Origin: Kitasatospora sp. GP82
GTDB lineage: Bacteria; Actinomycetota; Actinomycetes; Streptomycetales; Streptomycetaceae
Assembly (NCBI RefSeq): GCF_029892105.1
Contig: NZ_JARZAJ010000049.1
Coordinates: 1 to 45,931 of the forward strand
Length of the DNA: 45,931 bases
Direction of reading: 5' to 3'
Shown here: positions 22,599-32,242 of the stretch, in pieces
How the letters are laid out: every line of letters starts with the position of its first letter
Position numbering within the stretch: the stretch's first letter is position 1
Made by a program: the position numbers and the translations under genes
The notes under the pieces: model-generated
Database searches by the model: none
Seen by the model: only the letters and a program-made list of their open reading frames with translations
Told to the model about the DNA's origin: nothing

Positions 22599-24275
22599 TC
22601 ACTCGTTGTGCAGCACCTCGGCGATCGGCAGCCGGGCCGCCGTGCGGGAGGGGAGCAGTGCACCGAGGACGGCGATGAGGATGCCCGCCAGCGCGACGGC
22701 GATCAGCTGCGGGGCGTGCCACACGTTGATCATCGAGTCCGCGAACACCATGATGGTGATGTTCTCGACGATCAGCCGGTGCGCGGCCATCCCGAGCGGG
22801 ACGCCGATGATCCCGCTGACCAGACCCAGCCCGGCGACCGAGGCCACCGTCATCGCGACCACCTGACGCGGCGTCATGCCGATCGACTTCAGCATGCCGA
22901 GGTCCCGGCGGCGCTCGCGGATGTTCAGCAGCACGGTGTTGAAGACGCCGAGCGCGGCGACCACCGACAGCAGCACGGTGAAGATCGTCGAGAAGCTGAT
23001 CACCGAGGCGAACGGGCCGATCCCGTCGTGCGTCACCACGTTCGGGTAGAGGCCGGGGTCGGCGTCCTTGATCGCCTTGACGTAGGCGTCGGCGTCCGCG
23101 CCGGGGGCGAGCCGCACGACGTACTCGACCACGTGCAGTCGCACTCCGGTCCCGGCCAGCGTCGCCGCGTTGGACGCCACCGCCCGGGCGTTGCCCTCGA
23201 TGGGCTCGCCGACGATGGTCACGGGCAGGAGCCGGCCACTGACGTCCAGGGTGATCCGGTCACCGAGCTTGAGTCCGTGCTGGTCAAGGAACGCCGGTCC
23301 GGCAACCACCTCGCCCAGCCCGGTCGCCGGGCGCCCCTTGATCACGTGCAGTGGCCGCTCGAGGGCGTCGCCGCCGTAGAAGTCGGCGAACACCGGCTGG
23401 GTGTAGCCGACCAGGCCGACCCGTTCGAACGCGCGCGAGGTCAGCTGGTCGGATCCGGGCGTGGCGCGCAGCACGGCCTCGATCTGGGCGTCGGTCAACT
23501 TCGGCACGGTCTGGTGGGCGTCTTCGGCGCCGACCTGCACGTGGACGAAGGTACGGCCGTTGAACCCGTCCGGTGGCTCCATGGAGGCGAGCAGCGTGCC
23601 GGTCAGGCCGGTGGCGAAGGTCACCGTGACCACGCCCAGGACGATGGACGCCATGGTGAGCGCCGTCCGGGCCGGGCGGGCGAAGGGCTGGCCGAGGCCG
23701 AGGCTGACCGCGCGCGGCAGCCGGGTGCCGCTGAGCCAGCGCTGGACCCGCAGGCCGCGCCCGGTGCGCGGCGCGCTGCCGGCGGTGATCGCCTCGGCCG
23801 CGGAGATCCGGTGGGCGCGGGAGGCCGGCAGGAACGCGGCGAGGGCGACCAGCAGGGGCACGGCGACCAGGCAGGCGACCGGCAGCCAGGCCGGGGGCGC
23901 GAGCGCGGCGGTGCCGGTCTCGATCCCGTTGAAGGCGGTGTGCACGATCGGACCGGTCAGCGCCCAGCCGGCGACCGTGCCGAGGACGCTGCCGGCGAGC
24001 GCCGGCACCGAGACCATGGTGACGTAGACGGTCACGGCCTGACGCGGGGTGAAGCCGAGCGCCTTGAGCACGCCGATGTGCCGGTAGCCGGACACCACCG
24101 CGCCGCTGACCACGTTGCCGACGATCAGCACGGCGACCACCAGGCCGAGCGCGCCGAAGACCGTCATGAACGGCAGGTAGGCGTCGGCCGAGGCGGAGAA
24201 CGCCTGCTTGAGGGTGAGATAGGACTGCGCGCTGGTCAGCGCGTCCCCGGGCAGGCCCTGGGTGGCCTTCGCCAT
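22599..24275 (-). pseudogene. FtsX-type ABC transporter permease, 5'-truncated
   Basis: About 559 codons of a two-FtsX-domain permease remain. A first four-helix FtsX core (YLPFMTVFGALGLVVAVLIV, GYRHIGVLKALGFTPRQAVT) is followed by a linker, a MacB-like extracytoplasmic domain (about residues 230-420) and a second core (ISFSTIFTVLLSVVAALGVF, RRRDLGMLKSIGMTPRQVVA), ending at LPSRTAARLPIAEVLHNE. Full-length relatives have about 200-300 more N-terminal residues. Here the match ends near MAKATQGLPG (24275), next to a helicase scrap. No ATPase partner gene follows within 400 bp. It is probably non-functional, though the frame itself is clean. Confidence 0.7.
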
Positions 24276-24404
24276 GCCAGATCGTGACCCGCTCCGGTTG
24301 ACGACGGACGAGACCACCCCGCTCCAACGGCCGTCGGCACCGCTCCGCCACTCGGTGAGCAGGCCGCGCTGCCACTGCATGTCCACCCGGACCAGGCACG
24401 GCTT

Positions 24405-24633
24405 GGTGGTCCGGCTCCAGGCGCCGCAGTTCGTCCAGCGCGGTGAGCTTGGCGGCCTGGTCCTCGGTCAGGCCCGCGGCCTTGCGCTGGCGGCGCATCC
24501 ACGCCCCCACCGCGTAGTCGTCCAGCTTGACGGTCGCGGGGATCGCCAGGTGCCCGTGCTGGCGGTGGAAGGCGGCGGCGCAGGCGGCCCCGCGCTCCCA
24601 CGCGTTGGCGTTGCCCTCCTGCGGATTGGGCCA
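24405..24633 (-). pseudogene. Helicase-associated (HA) domain fragment
   Basis: The minus strand encodes NANAWERGAACAAAFHRQHG, HLAIPATVKLDDYAVGAWMR and RQRKAAGLTEDQAAKLTALD. This is one repeat of the helicase-associated domain found in tandem at the C terminus of large actinomycete DEAD/DEAH helicases. No start, helicase core or further repeat is present. The fragment ends at about 24410. Confidence 0.65.
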
Positions 24634-24675
24634 CTACGCGCCGCCGTCTGACTCGGGTCCGCTCCGTCAGCGCGG

Positions 24676-25074
24676 TCACCACGTGTCGGCGGTGAAGGTC
24701 AGGGGCGCAACCAGCAGGTGCAGGGCCTTGTCGCAGACGGCTGCGGCGAACTCGCCAGGATGCGTGAACGGGCCGGTGATCTGCAGGACACCCCGATGAG
24801 TGCGCGCTGCCCGCCGCCACTCCCAACCAATGGGCAGCTCCCCATCGAACCGCAGGTCACCGAGCCGGGCGATTCGCAGTCTCCGCGCATCCAGCACGGC
24901 GGACCAGTCGGGATTCGGCTGGGCCCAGCCATCGAGATCGTCCTGCTGGGACCAGCCGTCACCGAGCAGGGCGGGCACGTCCGGTGCCGATGCCTGCGGG
25001 TAGAGAACGGCGGGTCGGCCCGCCACTAATTCCGGCCATGCCTGCCCGGTCAGCCCTGTCACGATCTTGTCCAC
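24676..25074 (-). CDS. Hypothetical soluble protein
   Basis: A 132-residue protein with balanced composition and host-like codon use. It contains VTGLTGQAWPELVAGRPAVL, ARLGDLRFDGELPIGWEWRR and EFAAAVCDKALHLLVAPLTF. The start is GTG at 25074, with GGGGGCT a few bases upstream. I recognise no domain. It looks intact despite sitting between a helicase scrap and gene-poor DNA. Confidence 0.6.
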   Translation of the reverse strand: MDKIVTGLTGQAWPELVAGRPAVLYPQASAPDVPALLGDGWSQQDDLDGWAQPNPDWSAVLDARRLRIARLGDLRFDGELPIGWEWRRAARTHRGVLQITGPFTHPGEFAAAVCDKALHLLVAPLTFTADTW

Positions 25075-25547
25075 GCAGCCCCCATGCCCTATCCAGAGCG
25101 CGCCAAAGCCCGCTCAGCATCGATCACATCGTCAGACAGGGGTGCGCCCCGGTGGGTGTGAACGGGTCAACTGGTTGACTCTTCGGAGCCGTTCAGCGGG
25201 CGACCCAAACCGGACGGTCCGGCGCATGGAAGGCCGTCACCGTTCTGATAGCACCCGGGCTGAGGCGCTCGGCCCAGGTGGTGTCACAGCATCGAGCGGC
25301 CGCCCGGCGCGGAGCGGGGACGGCCGGGCGGAGGCCGAGCTCGTCCAGGGGCACCCCCAGGGCGCGGGGCCGCGAGCGGCGCCGATCTCGTCGTCCTGTT
25401 GTCACCGGTCAAGGATCCCGGGAACGAGGGCGATCGAAGTGTCGGCACGCCGGACAACGACGGGCGGGAGGGCGTACGGCCGACGGGGTTCTGCCGACCG
25501 TACAAGCCGAGCGGTACTGCCCTGGTCGGCACGCATCATCCTGCTAC
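25075..25547. other. Intergenic, no gene recognised
   Basis: Frames on both strands are Arg/Pro/Gly-rich shadows. The minus-strand tail RTVTAFHAPDRPVWVAR (ending at 25193) could be the end of a lost gene. No start signal or family is recognised. Confidence 0.35.
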
Positions 25548-26013
25548 TCACGTTAGCGCCGACGCCGCCTCACACCGCCGTTCGCACTTCCACCAGGGGT
25601 GAAGACCGCCCCGCGAGTGACGTCCGAGGCCGCCTTCGACCAGGGCGGCCCACTGGGCGTCAGGCTGGCCCGGGACCGTGCGGCCCATCGCCTGCCAAGC
25701 GGCGGCCAGCTCGGTGCAGACAGGGACGCCGGGCGCAGGTGCAGGACCGGTTCGTCTGCCGCTTGGAGGGTACTCACGGTGATCATCTTCCTGGGCCCCA
25801 GCCGAGCTGACGGGGTGTCCACCCCACAGAGGTAGTCCCCTCGGAGCAGGCGGTGTTGCTCCTTGTCCAACGAGCGGGAGCAGCTACCCGCACGCCGGAC
25901 GTCCAGGCGCTCCGCTGGGATCGACACCTCGGCCTTCACAACGCTTTCGTCCCACTCACCTGCGTACTCATCTACTGGCGACGGCTCAACATCCCGTCCC
26001 CATAGTCGTATTA
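25548..26013 (-). pseudogene. Unrecognised gene, frameshifted
   Basis: Two protein-like minus-strand stretches are in different frames. The upstream part has VEPSPVDEYAGEWDESVVKA, EVSIPAERL and LLRGDYLCGVDTPSARLGPR. The downstream part has PGVPVCTELAAAWQAMGRTV, PGQPDAQWAALVEGGLGRHS and GLHPWWKCE. The switch is near 25750, and each frame becomes Arg/Ser-rich on the other side of it, as expected for a single frameshift. No good start is visible. The family is unknown to me. Confidence 0.45.
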
Positions 26014-26085
26014 CGAGCGGTTTCCTTCTGCTCCTGTGGATCGTTCTTTCGTAACGTGGGCGATCTCTCCAGGGGCGAGGACGAG

Positions 26086-27267
26086 ATGACAGGTAGTAGT
26101 CGACTTCGGCCCAGCAGCCTTGCGTCGGTTTGGTCGCGGCAGAACGGCTTCGGCATGCTGCGCCTGCTCCTGGCATGGGCAGTGATGGTGTCGCACACCT
26201 TTCCGCTCGGCTACCGGCAGCCGAACCCGGGAACGGCGCTCACCCACGGCCAGGCAGATGTCGGCACCCTCGCGGTGTGCGGGTTCTTCGTCCTGTCCGG
26301 CCTGCTGATCACCCGTAGCGTCGGCAGGCTGCCCCTGGGCCGATTCCTATGGCACCGCGCTCTGCGGATTCTGCCGGGTCTGTGGTGCTGTCTTCTGGTG
26401 ACCGCTCTGGTGGCGGCGCCACTGCTCAGGCTGCACGCGGGCCACGGACTCTCGGATTGGTGGCTGCACAAAGGCGGTCCTGGCACCTATCTGTCCGCCA
26501 GCTGGCCGTTGGCCGGTGAGCTGCCCGGCATCAGGGGCGTGCTGACCGACGTGCCCTACGCGGGAACGATCAACGGATCGCTCTGGTCGCTCCGGTACGA
26601 GGTACTGATGTACCTGCTGCTCGCAATCCTCTCGATCTCGGGAGTGCTACGCCGCGCACGCTGGACGGTTGCCGTGCTCGCGTTCCTCTGCGCCACCGTC
26701 CTCCCCGTACTGGCAGCCGGGCACGAGTGGCTCCGCGCGCCGACCTACGGACTGCTACCGACGGTCAGCTTCGACTTGCCGGTATTCGGCGGCATGTGGC
26801 TCGCAAACCTGGTTCCGCTCCTGACCTGTTTCCTGTTCGGCGCACTGGCCGAGCTGTACCGCGACCGGCTGCCGGTCAACGGCGTGGCCGCTGCAGTTGC
26901 GGCCGCCATGCTGGTGGGATCACTCCTTGGCGGAGGCTTCGTCGTGGTAGGACTGCCCGCATGGGCGTACCTGCTGATCTGGACCGCGATGCGGATGCCG
27001 CCCGCTCTCCAGCGGGTCGGAAGCCGCCACGACTACTCCTACGGCCTCTACATCTACGCCTTCATCACCCAGCAGTCCCTCGCCGCACTCGGGGTCAACC
27101 GCTGGGGGCACCTGCCCTACCTCGCACTCTCCACTCTCTGCGCCTTGGGCATGGCCATGCTCTCGTGGCACCTGGTGGAAGCACCGGCGATGCGCCTCAA
27201 GAGCGCGGGCGGCGGATGGAGGCCATTCCCGGCAGTCGGGAGGCTGCGGCCACGCACCAGGGCTTGA
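26086..27267 (+). CDS. Acyltransferase-3 family membrane protein
   Basis: A 393-residue integral membrane acyltransferase with about 10-11 helices. Helix 1 holds the family's essential His (LLLAWAVMVSHTFPLG). Further blocks are VCGFFVLSGLLITRS (SGFL-type motif), RFLWHRALRILPGLW (Arg-rich loop, R-x-L-R-I-x-P) and GSLWSLRYEVLMYLLL (W-S-L..E). Such proteins O-acylate sugars, polysaccharides or peptidoglycan at the membrane, which would suit a cell-envelope role here (inference). I chose ATG 26086 with GAGG upstream. GTG 26056 would add ten residues. The final 30 residues are basic. Confidence 0.88.
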   Translation: MTGSSRLRPSSLASVWSRQNGFGMLRLLLAWAVMVSHTFPLGYRQPNPGTALTHGQADVGTLAVCGFFVLSGLLITRSVGRLPLGRFLWHRALRILPGLWCCLLVTALVAAPLLRLHAGHGLSDWWLHKGGPGTYLSASWPLAGELPGIRGVLTDVPYAGTINGSLWSLRYEVLMYLLLAILSISGVLRRARWTVAVLAFLCATVLPVLAAGHEWLRAPTYGLLPTVSFDLPVFGGMWLANLVPLLTCFLFGALAELYRDRLPVNGVAAAVAAAMLVGSLLGGGFVVVGLPAWAYLLIWTAMRMPPALQRVGSRHDYSYGLYIYAFITQQSLAALGVNRWGHLPYLALSTLCALGMAMLSWHLVEAPAMRLKSAGGGWRPFPAVGRLRPRTRA

Positions 27268-27479
27268 CGGGCATGGCAGCCGCGTTGAGCCGACGCAGCC
27301 TCGGCTACCACCGGGCAGCGTTCAGCTCGGCCAGAAGCACACGGTGCAGGGCCTCGAACATCAAAAGCGTGCGGTGGATGCGGTGATGCGGTAGCCGTGG
27401 GCTTCCATGAGTGGGCGGCGGGTTCAGGTCGACGCACGCCTGCGGCCACCGCCCGTCCTGCAGACACACCCCAACGGGG

Positions 27480-27720
27480 CCCTGCCGGATGCGAGTTCAC
27501 TCTGCTTGTGCGAGCGGTGGCCCAACTTCCTTGGTGGCGCAGGCAGAAGGTCCTGATTCGGGTGGACGGGGCCGGGTTCTCGCGCAAGCTGCTGCAGTGG
27601 ATCGCCTCGGCCGGCGGACGCCGGAGCCCGACCTTCCGCTGGGAGTACTCGATCGGCTGGGCGTTCACCGCTCGCGAGCAGGCCGCCGTGGCCAGGGCCG
27701 ACGCCATCGTCCGGGCCTTT
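27480..27720 (+). pseudogene. IS1380-family transposase, internal fragment
   Basis: The plus frame reads VLIRVDGAGFSRKLLQWIAS, then RWEYSIGWAFTAREQAAVAR. This matches the IS1380 block around the second catalytic Asp (L-I-R-x-D-G-A-G) and the following S-x-G-W..T..E segment. There is no N terminus, C terminus or terminal repeat. The N-terminal scrap at 3230-3440 is the same family but in the opposite orientation. Confidence 0.6.
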
Positions 27721-28605
27721 CACCGGATCCAGGCCTTGCCCAGGCCTACTTGACCTGCACGAACCACCCCGCCGAGCACCGAGAGGAGGACCCCGACAGT
27801 CCCCGGGCCCGTGGAACCCGGCGTCCCCGGCACGGGAGCCGACGCGCAGCCCTGCCCGACACCACCCCCGGGAACCGGCGAAAGCGACATCACGGGCACA
27901 CACTCGGCCAGCGAGCGCGGTGAAACAACGAGGCTCGTCGAGATGCGGCAAGACCGCATTGAATTCGCCGCCAACAAAGCCTGTTGCCCCTCCGGCGCGC
28001 TCATACCACCCCAACGAGCCGCAGAGCAGGAAGCTACGGGTTACTGATCTGCGAGTCCGCAGAGGTCGGAGAAGACATTGTCGGGTGTGCCGCTGGTATC
28101 GATGAGGAGCGCCATACCGTCCCCCAAGTCTCGCTCCATCATGAACGGCGATAACAATATGCGTAGATACCTATACGAGAAGAAATATTGCCGGGGTGCG
28201 TGGCCGCCGCTCATGACAGCGGCCACTGACCGCCGGCGTCTCAACCACGGCCCTGCTCCTGTGGGTTGACTCCTCAGTGGCATCGGGAAATCCTGACGCC
28301 CCGACCGTCTCGCCGGTCAGCGAACCGGCCGACTTCCCCATGTCCCGCTGAGCAGCCGCGAACTACTCCGACTCCTGGAGGTGTTCACCCTGCCCAAACC
28401 AAGGCAGGACACTGACTCCTGAAAACACGGCAGCTGCTGGGCGGATACTCCGACGTGACACGCTGACTGACGTTGCATCATTGGAGGTTGGCATTCGATA
28501 GATTGAATGCGACCGCATCTGGTTCTCGCGACATTCATCTCCGTGAATTCTGGGGCCGAGCTCTGCTGGCCCGGAGACGGCCGTGCTGGGCGGAAGGACA
28601 TATGT
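27721..28605. other. Gene-poor stretch, AT-richer toward its right end
   Basis: No clear gene. The minus strand ends a protein-like frame, MMERDLGDGMALLIDTSGTP then DNVFSDLCGLADQ, at 28041, with no recognised family. From 28100 GC content falls, and the promoter of the GH16-like gene probably lies at about 28480-28600. Confidence 0.4.
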
Positions 28606-29706
28606 ATGCATGCAAGGATCAGGATCGCCATGCTGGCGGTCGCCGCTCTCTTCGCACTCGCGCTTCCTTACCAAGCCACCGCAATTTCGGCGGTCACCGT
28701 CACCCAGGACAGCCTCACGCCCACGACGGCCGTGCCGGGCTCCCCCACGACGGCCACTTTGAAGTTGCACTCGTCCGCTTGTATCACGGTGCTGCAGGTC
28801 GGCGTGGCGGTGCGGGATTCGGCGGGGAACAACTACGACTTCCCGGGAGCGATCGCCAACCCGCTGATCTGCCCGAGCGGTTACACGCTCACCACCGGAT
28901 CGCGCACCTTCCCTGCCGGCACCTACACCGAGTCCGGCTTCTATCTGGACGCGACCGGCTACCACAACCTCACTCAGGTCACCCTGACCGTGGCCTCGTC
29001 AGGGACCCCGGGGGATCCCACCAGGGGAAAGACTCTCACCTTCGCGGAGGAGTTCAACTCCCCGATCACCTACGGCAGCCGGTGGGTGGCCGGTACGACC
29101 AGCGCCTACCAGTACGGCACCCACAATCCGAACGACGACAAGCTCGACTGGCTGAATCCCGCCAACATCACCTACGCCAACGGACTGGCCTCCTTCACCG
29201 CCCAGCCCAGCACCCACACCCTGGAGAACGGCAAGCAGGCGTGGAACACCGGCCTGCTCACCACGGAAGGCTCGACCCAGGGTTTCCAGATCAAGACGGG
29301 CGACTACATCGAGACGTCGGTCAGTATGCCCTCGGGCCTGGGAGCGTGGCCCGCGCTCTGGAGCTGGAAGAACGGTGACACCGAGGTCGACAAGTTCGAG
29401 TACCACCCCGACAACCCGAACCTCCTGGAGCTGACCAACCACGTCAACGCAGCCCAGGACTACTACACCAACTCCGGTGCAGTGGGCCCCAATTGCTTTG
29501 TGAAGATCGGGGCGGTCTACGGCGCCACGTCGGTCGACTGGTATGTCAACGGCGTCAAGGTCTTCTCCGACGGCAAGGGTGTGGGGACGTCGTTCTCGGC
29601 GTACATCATCCTGAATCTCTCCGTCGACGCCGGGACCTGGCACCCCGCGCCCTCGAACTCGAACCCGATCAGCTTCTCCGCCGACTACGTGCACGTGTGG
29701 CGATGA
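28606..29706 (+). CDS. Secreted GH16-like (concanavalin-like) protein
   Basis: A 366-residue exported protein. A signal peptide (about 1-26, IRIAMLAVAALFALALPYQA) precedes an Ig-like beta domain (about 28-131) and a laminarinase-type jelly roll (about 142-366). The GH16 catalytic signature is recognisable as E260-V-D262-K-F-E265, flanked by LGAWPALWSWKNG and SVDWYVNGVKVF. Family knowledge: the first Glu is the nucleophile and the last the acid/base, cleaving beta-glucans or galactans. The motif has the E-x-D-x-x-E spacing, so activity is plausible. The start is ATG 28606 with GGAAGGA about 9 bases upstream. An ATG at 28602 is out of frame. Confidence 0.82.
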   Translation: MHARIRIAMLAVAALFALALPYQATAISAVTVTQDSLTPTTAVPGSPTTATLKLHSSACITVLQVGVAVRDSAGNNYDFPGAIANPLICPSGYTLTTGSRTFPAGTYTESGFYLDATGYHNLTQVTLTVASSGTPGDPTRGKTLTFAEEFNSPITYGSRWVAGTTSAYQYGTHNPNDDKLDWLNPANITYANGLASFTAQPSTHTLENGKQAWNTGLLTTEGSTQGFQIKTGDYIETSVSMPSGLGAWPALWSWKNGDTEVDKFEYHPDNPNLLELTNHVNAAQDYYTNSGAVGPNCFVKIGAVYGATSVDWYVNGVKVFSDGKGVGTSFSAYIILNLSVDAGTWHPAPSNSNPISFSADYVHVWR

Positions 29707-29805
29707 GAACACCGGCCTCCTCCTGCGCCTGCGTCGCGCGTCCCGCCCCTCACTCCCGCAACCCTCGCTCGCGGCCGGCGTGCGAACTCCTCTCCAAGTC
29801 AGGTG

Positions 29806-30333
29806 ATGGTCATGTCTCGTAGGTCGGGCCCCCCACGTCGCGGACGAGCCCTGTGGACCGTCCTGGCGGCCTGCGCACTGAGCGCGGCTCCGGCAGCCGG
29901 CGCCGCCGCTCCGGGCGACCACGTGGCCACGCGCGCCCCCGCCCAGGCACGGGTGCCGGTGGCGCACGTGGATCCCGATCCGGATCCTGCACCCGTGGGC
30001 GGCAACGTCACGGTGCACATCCTGCTGGCCAACCGGGGACCCGACCGGACGGTCACACCGTTCACGGTCACAGTCGCCCTGCCCGACAACACCACCGCCA
30101 CGGGCCCGTTCTTCCCCGACTCGTGCCTGGCCGACCCGCTCGGCCTCACCGTCACCTGCACGTTCCCCGGGGGCCTCAACTACCTGAGAACCGCGATCGT
30201 GAACATCCCGGCGCAGATCTCAGCGAGCGCGCCCCCGAACTCCAAGCTGCGCGACGGCTCGGTGACCGTGACCAACCCCGACGACCCGGACGCCAAAGTC
30301 CGCACCGTGAAATTCGCCATCAGAACAGTCTGA
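29806..30333 (+). CDS. Small secreted DUF11-like protein
   Basis: A 175-residue exported protein. A basic N region and a signal peptide (about 12-36, ALWTVLAACALSAAPAAGAA) precede a single beta-sandwich of the DUF11/conserved-repeat type: VDPDPDPAPVGGNVTVHILL, ANRGPDRTVTPFTVTVALPD, and a disulfide-like Cys pair in PDSCLADPLGLTVTCTFPGG. There is no sorting signal or transmembrane tail, so it is probably released or bound non-covalently to the wall. ATG 29806 follows CAGGTG; GTG 29803 and ATG 29812 are alternatives. A terminator follows at 30358. It resembles the protein encoded at 30724-31605. Confidence 0.75.
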   Translation: MVMSRRSGPPRRGRALWTVLAACALSAAPAAGAAAPGDHVATRAPAQARVPVAHVDPDPDPAPVGGNVTVHILLANRGPDRTVTPFTVTVALPDNTTATGPFFPDSCLADPLGLTVTCTFPGGLNYLRTAIVNIPAQISASAPPNSKLRDGSVTVTNPDDPDAKVRTVKFAIRTV

Positions 30334-30357
30334 CTTCCAGGTGAGGAGACACCGCGT

Positions 30358-30391
30358 CGGTGTGGTGCCGGGCGTGCCCGGGACCACACCG
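30358..30391. terminator. Long hairpin between the DUF11-like gene and the TnpB element end
   Basis: Arms of 16 nt (30358-30373 and 30376-30391) pair with one mismatch: CGGTGTGGTGCCGGGC with GCCCGGGACCACACCG. It starts 25 nt after the stop codon. Confidence 0.75.
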
Positions 30392-30436
30392 ACGGGCTCC
30401 ACTCCGTCCACGGGCCGAATCCGGCAGCGGCCGCTT

Positions 30437-30660
30437 CCGCAGCATCTTGGTCAGCGCTCGTGTCCGGCCCACGGCGGGCCGCATGAGGAACCTGTACGCA
30501 CGGATCACCCGGCCCACCCCCCTCCTGGCTGACGCGCGGCCAACATGCCACAGGTCACGGACAATGCGCACGATCACTCCGGCGCTCCGCGCCTCCGGAC
30601 CAGGGATCGCATGCCCGCCCGGCCTGAAGGCCGGGATTCCCTGCGAAGATCAAGGGATGG
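30437..30660 (-). mobile_element. tnpB: Left end and tnpB 5' part of an IS1341-type element
   Basis: This is nearly identical to the reverse complement of 42416-42640. The minus strand has the element's left terminal hairpin (CCCGGCC-TGAA-GGCCGGG, 30618-30635) and the tnpB start: VIRAYRFLMRPAVGRTRALT then KMLR. Homology stops at 30437, inside codon about 25 of tnpB, so only the left end survives. It has the same orientation as the solo right end at 9316-9558, and the two are in the order expected of one split element. Confidence 0.8.
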
Positions 30661-30723
30661 CGGGTTCGGAGAGGGTGCGGGCCTGCCCGGGTGGGAGTCG
30701 GTCAGGCCGGCGCTGGCGGGGGA

Positions 30724-31605
30724 TCAGCAGACGGGGATGCCCAGGTGAAGGACGAAGGTGTGGGGTTCCGGATTGGCGGGGACATCCCAGGTGAGGGTGA
30801 CCGGGAGGGTGGTGCCCGGGCTGGCGTCGCGGGCGACCTGGACGGCGAAGCCCCGGTTGGCCCAGGACCAGGTGTTGCTGACCGTGTCGGGGCAGGTCGC
30901 GGTGGTGCCGTCGGCGGAGAAAGTGCACTCCGCATAGGTCGGCGCCGAGCTCAGGAATTTGGACCCCGGCGGGAGTTGGGCGATCAGTCGGCCGCGCCAG
31001 GGGTAGTCGGTGGACGGGCCGCCGTTGTGCTCCTCCACCTCGAAGTCGGCCGGGTTGCCCGGCGCGGTCGGCAGCGGCGCACGGACCAGTTTCAGGTAGG
31101 CGCCGGTGACGGGGGCGGAGATGTCGGAGTCCCAGGTGGCACGGGAGTCCACCGGATTCACCGGGTCGTCCCAGGTCACCACGGCGGTGCCGCCGGAGTA
31201 GCTGTGCGGCCCAGCCAAGGTGGAGAGCGTACGGGAGTAGATCGTGTGGGTCTCACAGCCGGACGGGGCCAGACTCTTGGCGACGGGGAAGCGGATCCAG
31301 TTCCAGCCGCGGTCCACCGGGCCGGACTCCGCCGGGTCGGGTGAGAGCTCCATGCCCTCGTCCGCCGGCCCGTTGACCACAAGCGTGGCGGAGGCCGGAG
31401 TCTCGGTGCCCTGATTGCACACCCTGACGGTGAACGGCACGCTGGCGCCGGGTGCGGCAGGCGGACTCGGCGGGGTTACGGCCACGGTCAGGTTGCGGGC
31501 GGGCGGCAGCGGCGACTGGGCCGCACCGGCCGTCTGGGCGCCGATCGGGACGACGGTCGCCAGGGCGGCCGTCACGGCCGGCACGAGGGTCATGGGGATC
31601 CGCAT
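30724..31605 (-). CDS. Secreted DUF11-like surface protein
   Basis: A 293-residue exported protein. The signal peptide is about 1-27 (IPMTLVPAVTAALATVVPIG, AQTAGA). Two beta-sandwich DUF11-like domains follow: about 35-160 (AAPGASVPFTVRVCNQGTET, PASATLVVNGPADEG) and about 165-293 (LVRAPLPTAPGNPADFEVEE, DASPGTTLPVTLTWDVPANP). Paired cysteines (CETHT and TYAEC..ATCPD) suggest disulfides. No LPXTG motif or C-terminal helix is seen. ATG 31605 follows GGAG by six bases; a longer frame to 31662 lacks this. The gene converges on the solo TnpB left end. The function is probably structural or adhesive (inference). Confidence 0.75.
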   Translation of the reverse strand: MRIPMTLVPAVTAALATVVPIGAQTAGAAQSPLPPARNLTVAVTPPSPPAAPGASVPFTVRVCNQGTETPASATLVVNGPADEGMELSPDPAESGPVDRGWNWIRFPVAKSLAPSGCETHTIYSRTLSTLAGPHSYSGGTAVVTWDDPVNPVDSRATWDSDISAPVTGAYLKLVRAPLPTAPGNPADFEVEEHNGGPSTDYPWRGRLIAQLPPGSKFLSSAPTYAECTFSADGTTATCPDTVSNTWSWANRGFAVQVARDASPGTTLPVTLTWDVPANPEPHTFVLHLGIPVC

Positions 31606-32242
31606 GGGGGGCTCCAACAGGAATAGCGCGAGCTGGGCGACTCGACGACTGCATTCATCCACGAAGCTACCCTCAGCTGCCGGACTGCACCGCGCTCTGC
31701 TGCGCCGAACAGTTCGCGGACCAGCCGCCCTGGACGGCTCGTCGGGAGCTCGGCAGACAGCGCGTCAACCGCTCCCCGGACGGACGCTGCCGTCGTTCAT
31801 GACGGCCTGCGCCCGCTGTGGTGCCGGGCGTACTGAGCCAGGACAATCCGTAAAGCGGCGCTGGCTGAGACCACGCCGGCCGACCCCGGCCGCATCGTCC
31901 GGATCGCTGTCCCTCGTCCCCCTGCAGTTTGAGTGTGACCGCGCCATCTGGCGGATATTGCGCGACACGATGCGAGTTTACCGAGAAATTCTCGCCGGCA
32001 AACCATCGAACAGCTATGGTCGCACCTATAATCCGTTCGCCTCCGCACCCTCCCTCTAATGCCCTGATCAGCTTCTGCGACAGGCCAGTTCGCTTCATTC
32101 GTCTCAGGCAAGCCCGTTGCGAGGCCGGTGACCGCCTTAGAGGATTCGGCGCCGACGCTCACGCGTTCACCCGGGTTGGAATCTCCACCGGAACCGCCCG
32201 CTGCCATCCGGCCGCCTTCCAATCCACCCCCGTTGGAGGGAG
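31606..32242. other. Intergenic, promoter region of the S53 protease gene
   Basis: Between two divergent secreted-protein genes there is no recognised gene. GC content falls from about 31930. A perfect small palindrome CGAGAA-A-TTCTCG lies at 31982-31994, about 250 bp upstream of the protease start. A minus-strand frame at about 31670-31780 (ALSAELPTSRPGRLVRELFG) looks protein-like but was not identified. Confidence 0.4.

Noticed and set aside
25990..26015. TAATACGACTATGGGGACGG on the minus strand resembles a T7 RNA polymerase promoter.
   Set aside because: Four central bases of the consensus are missing and no T7-type phage genes are nearby. It overlaps a protein-like frame, so it is probably coincidence.
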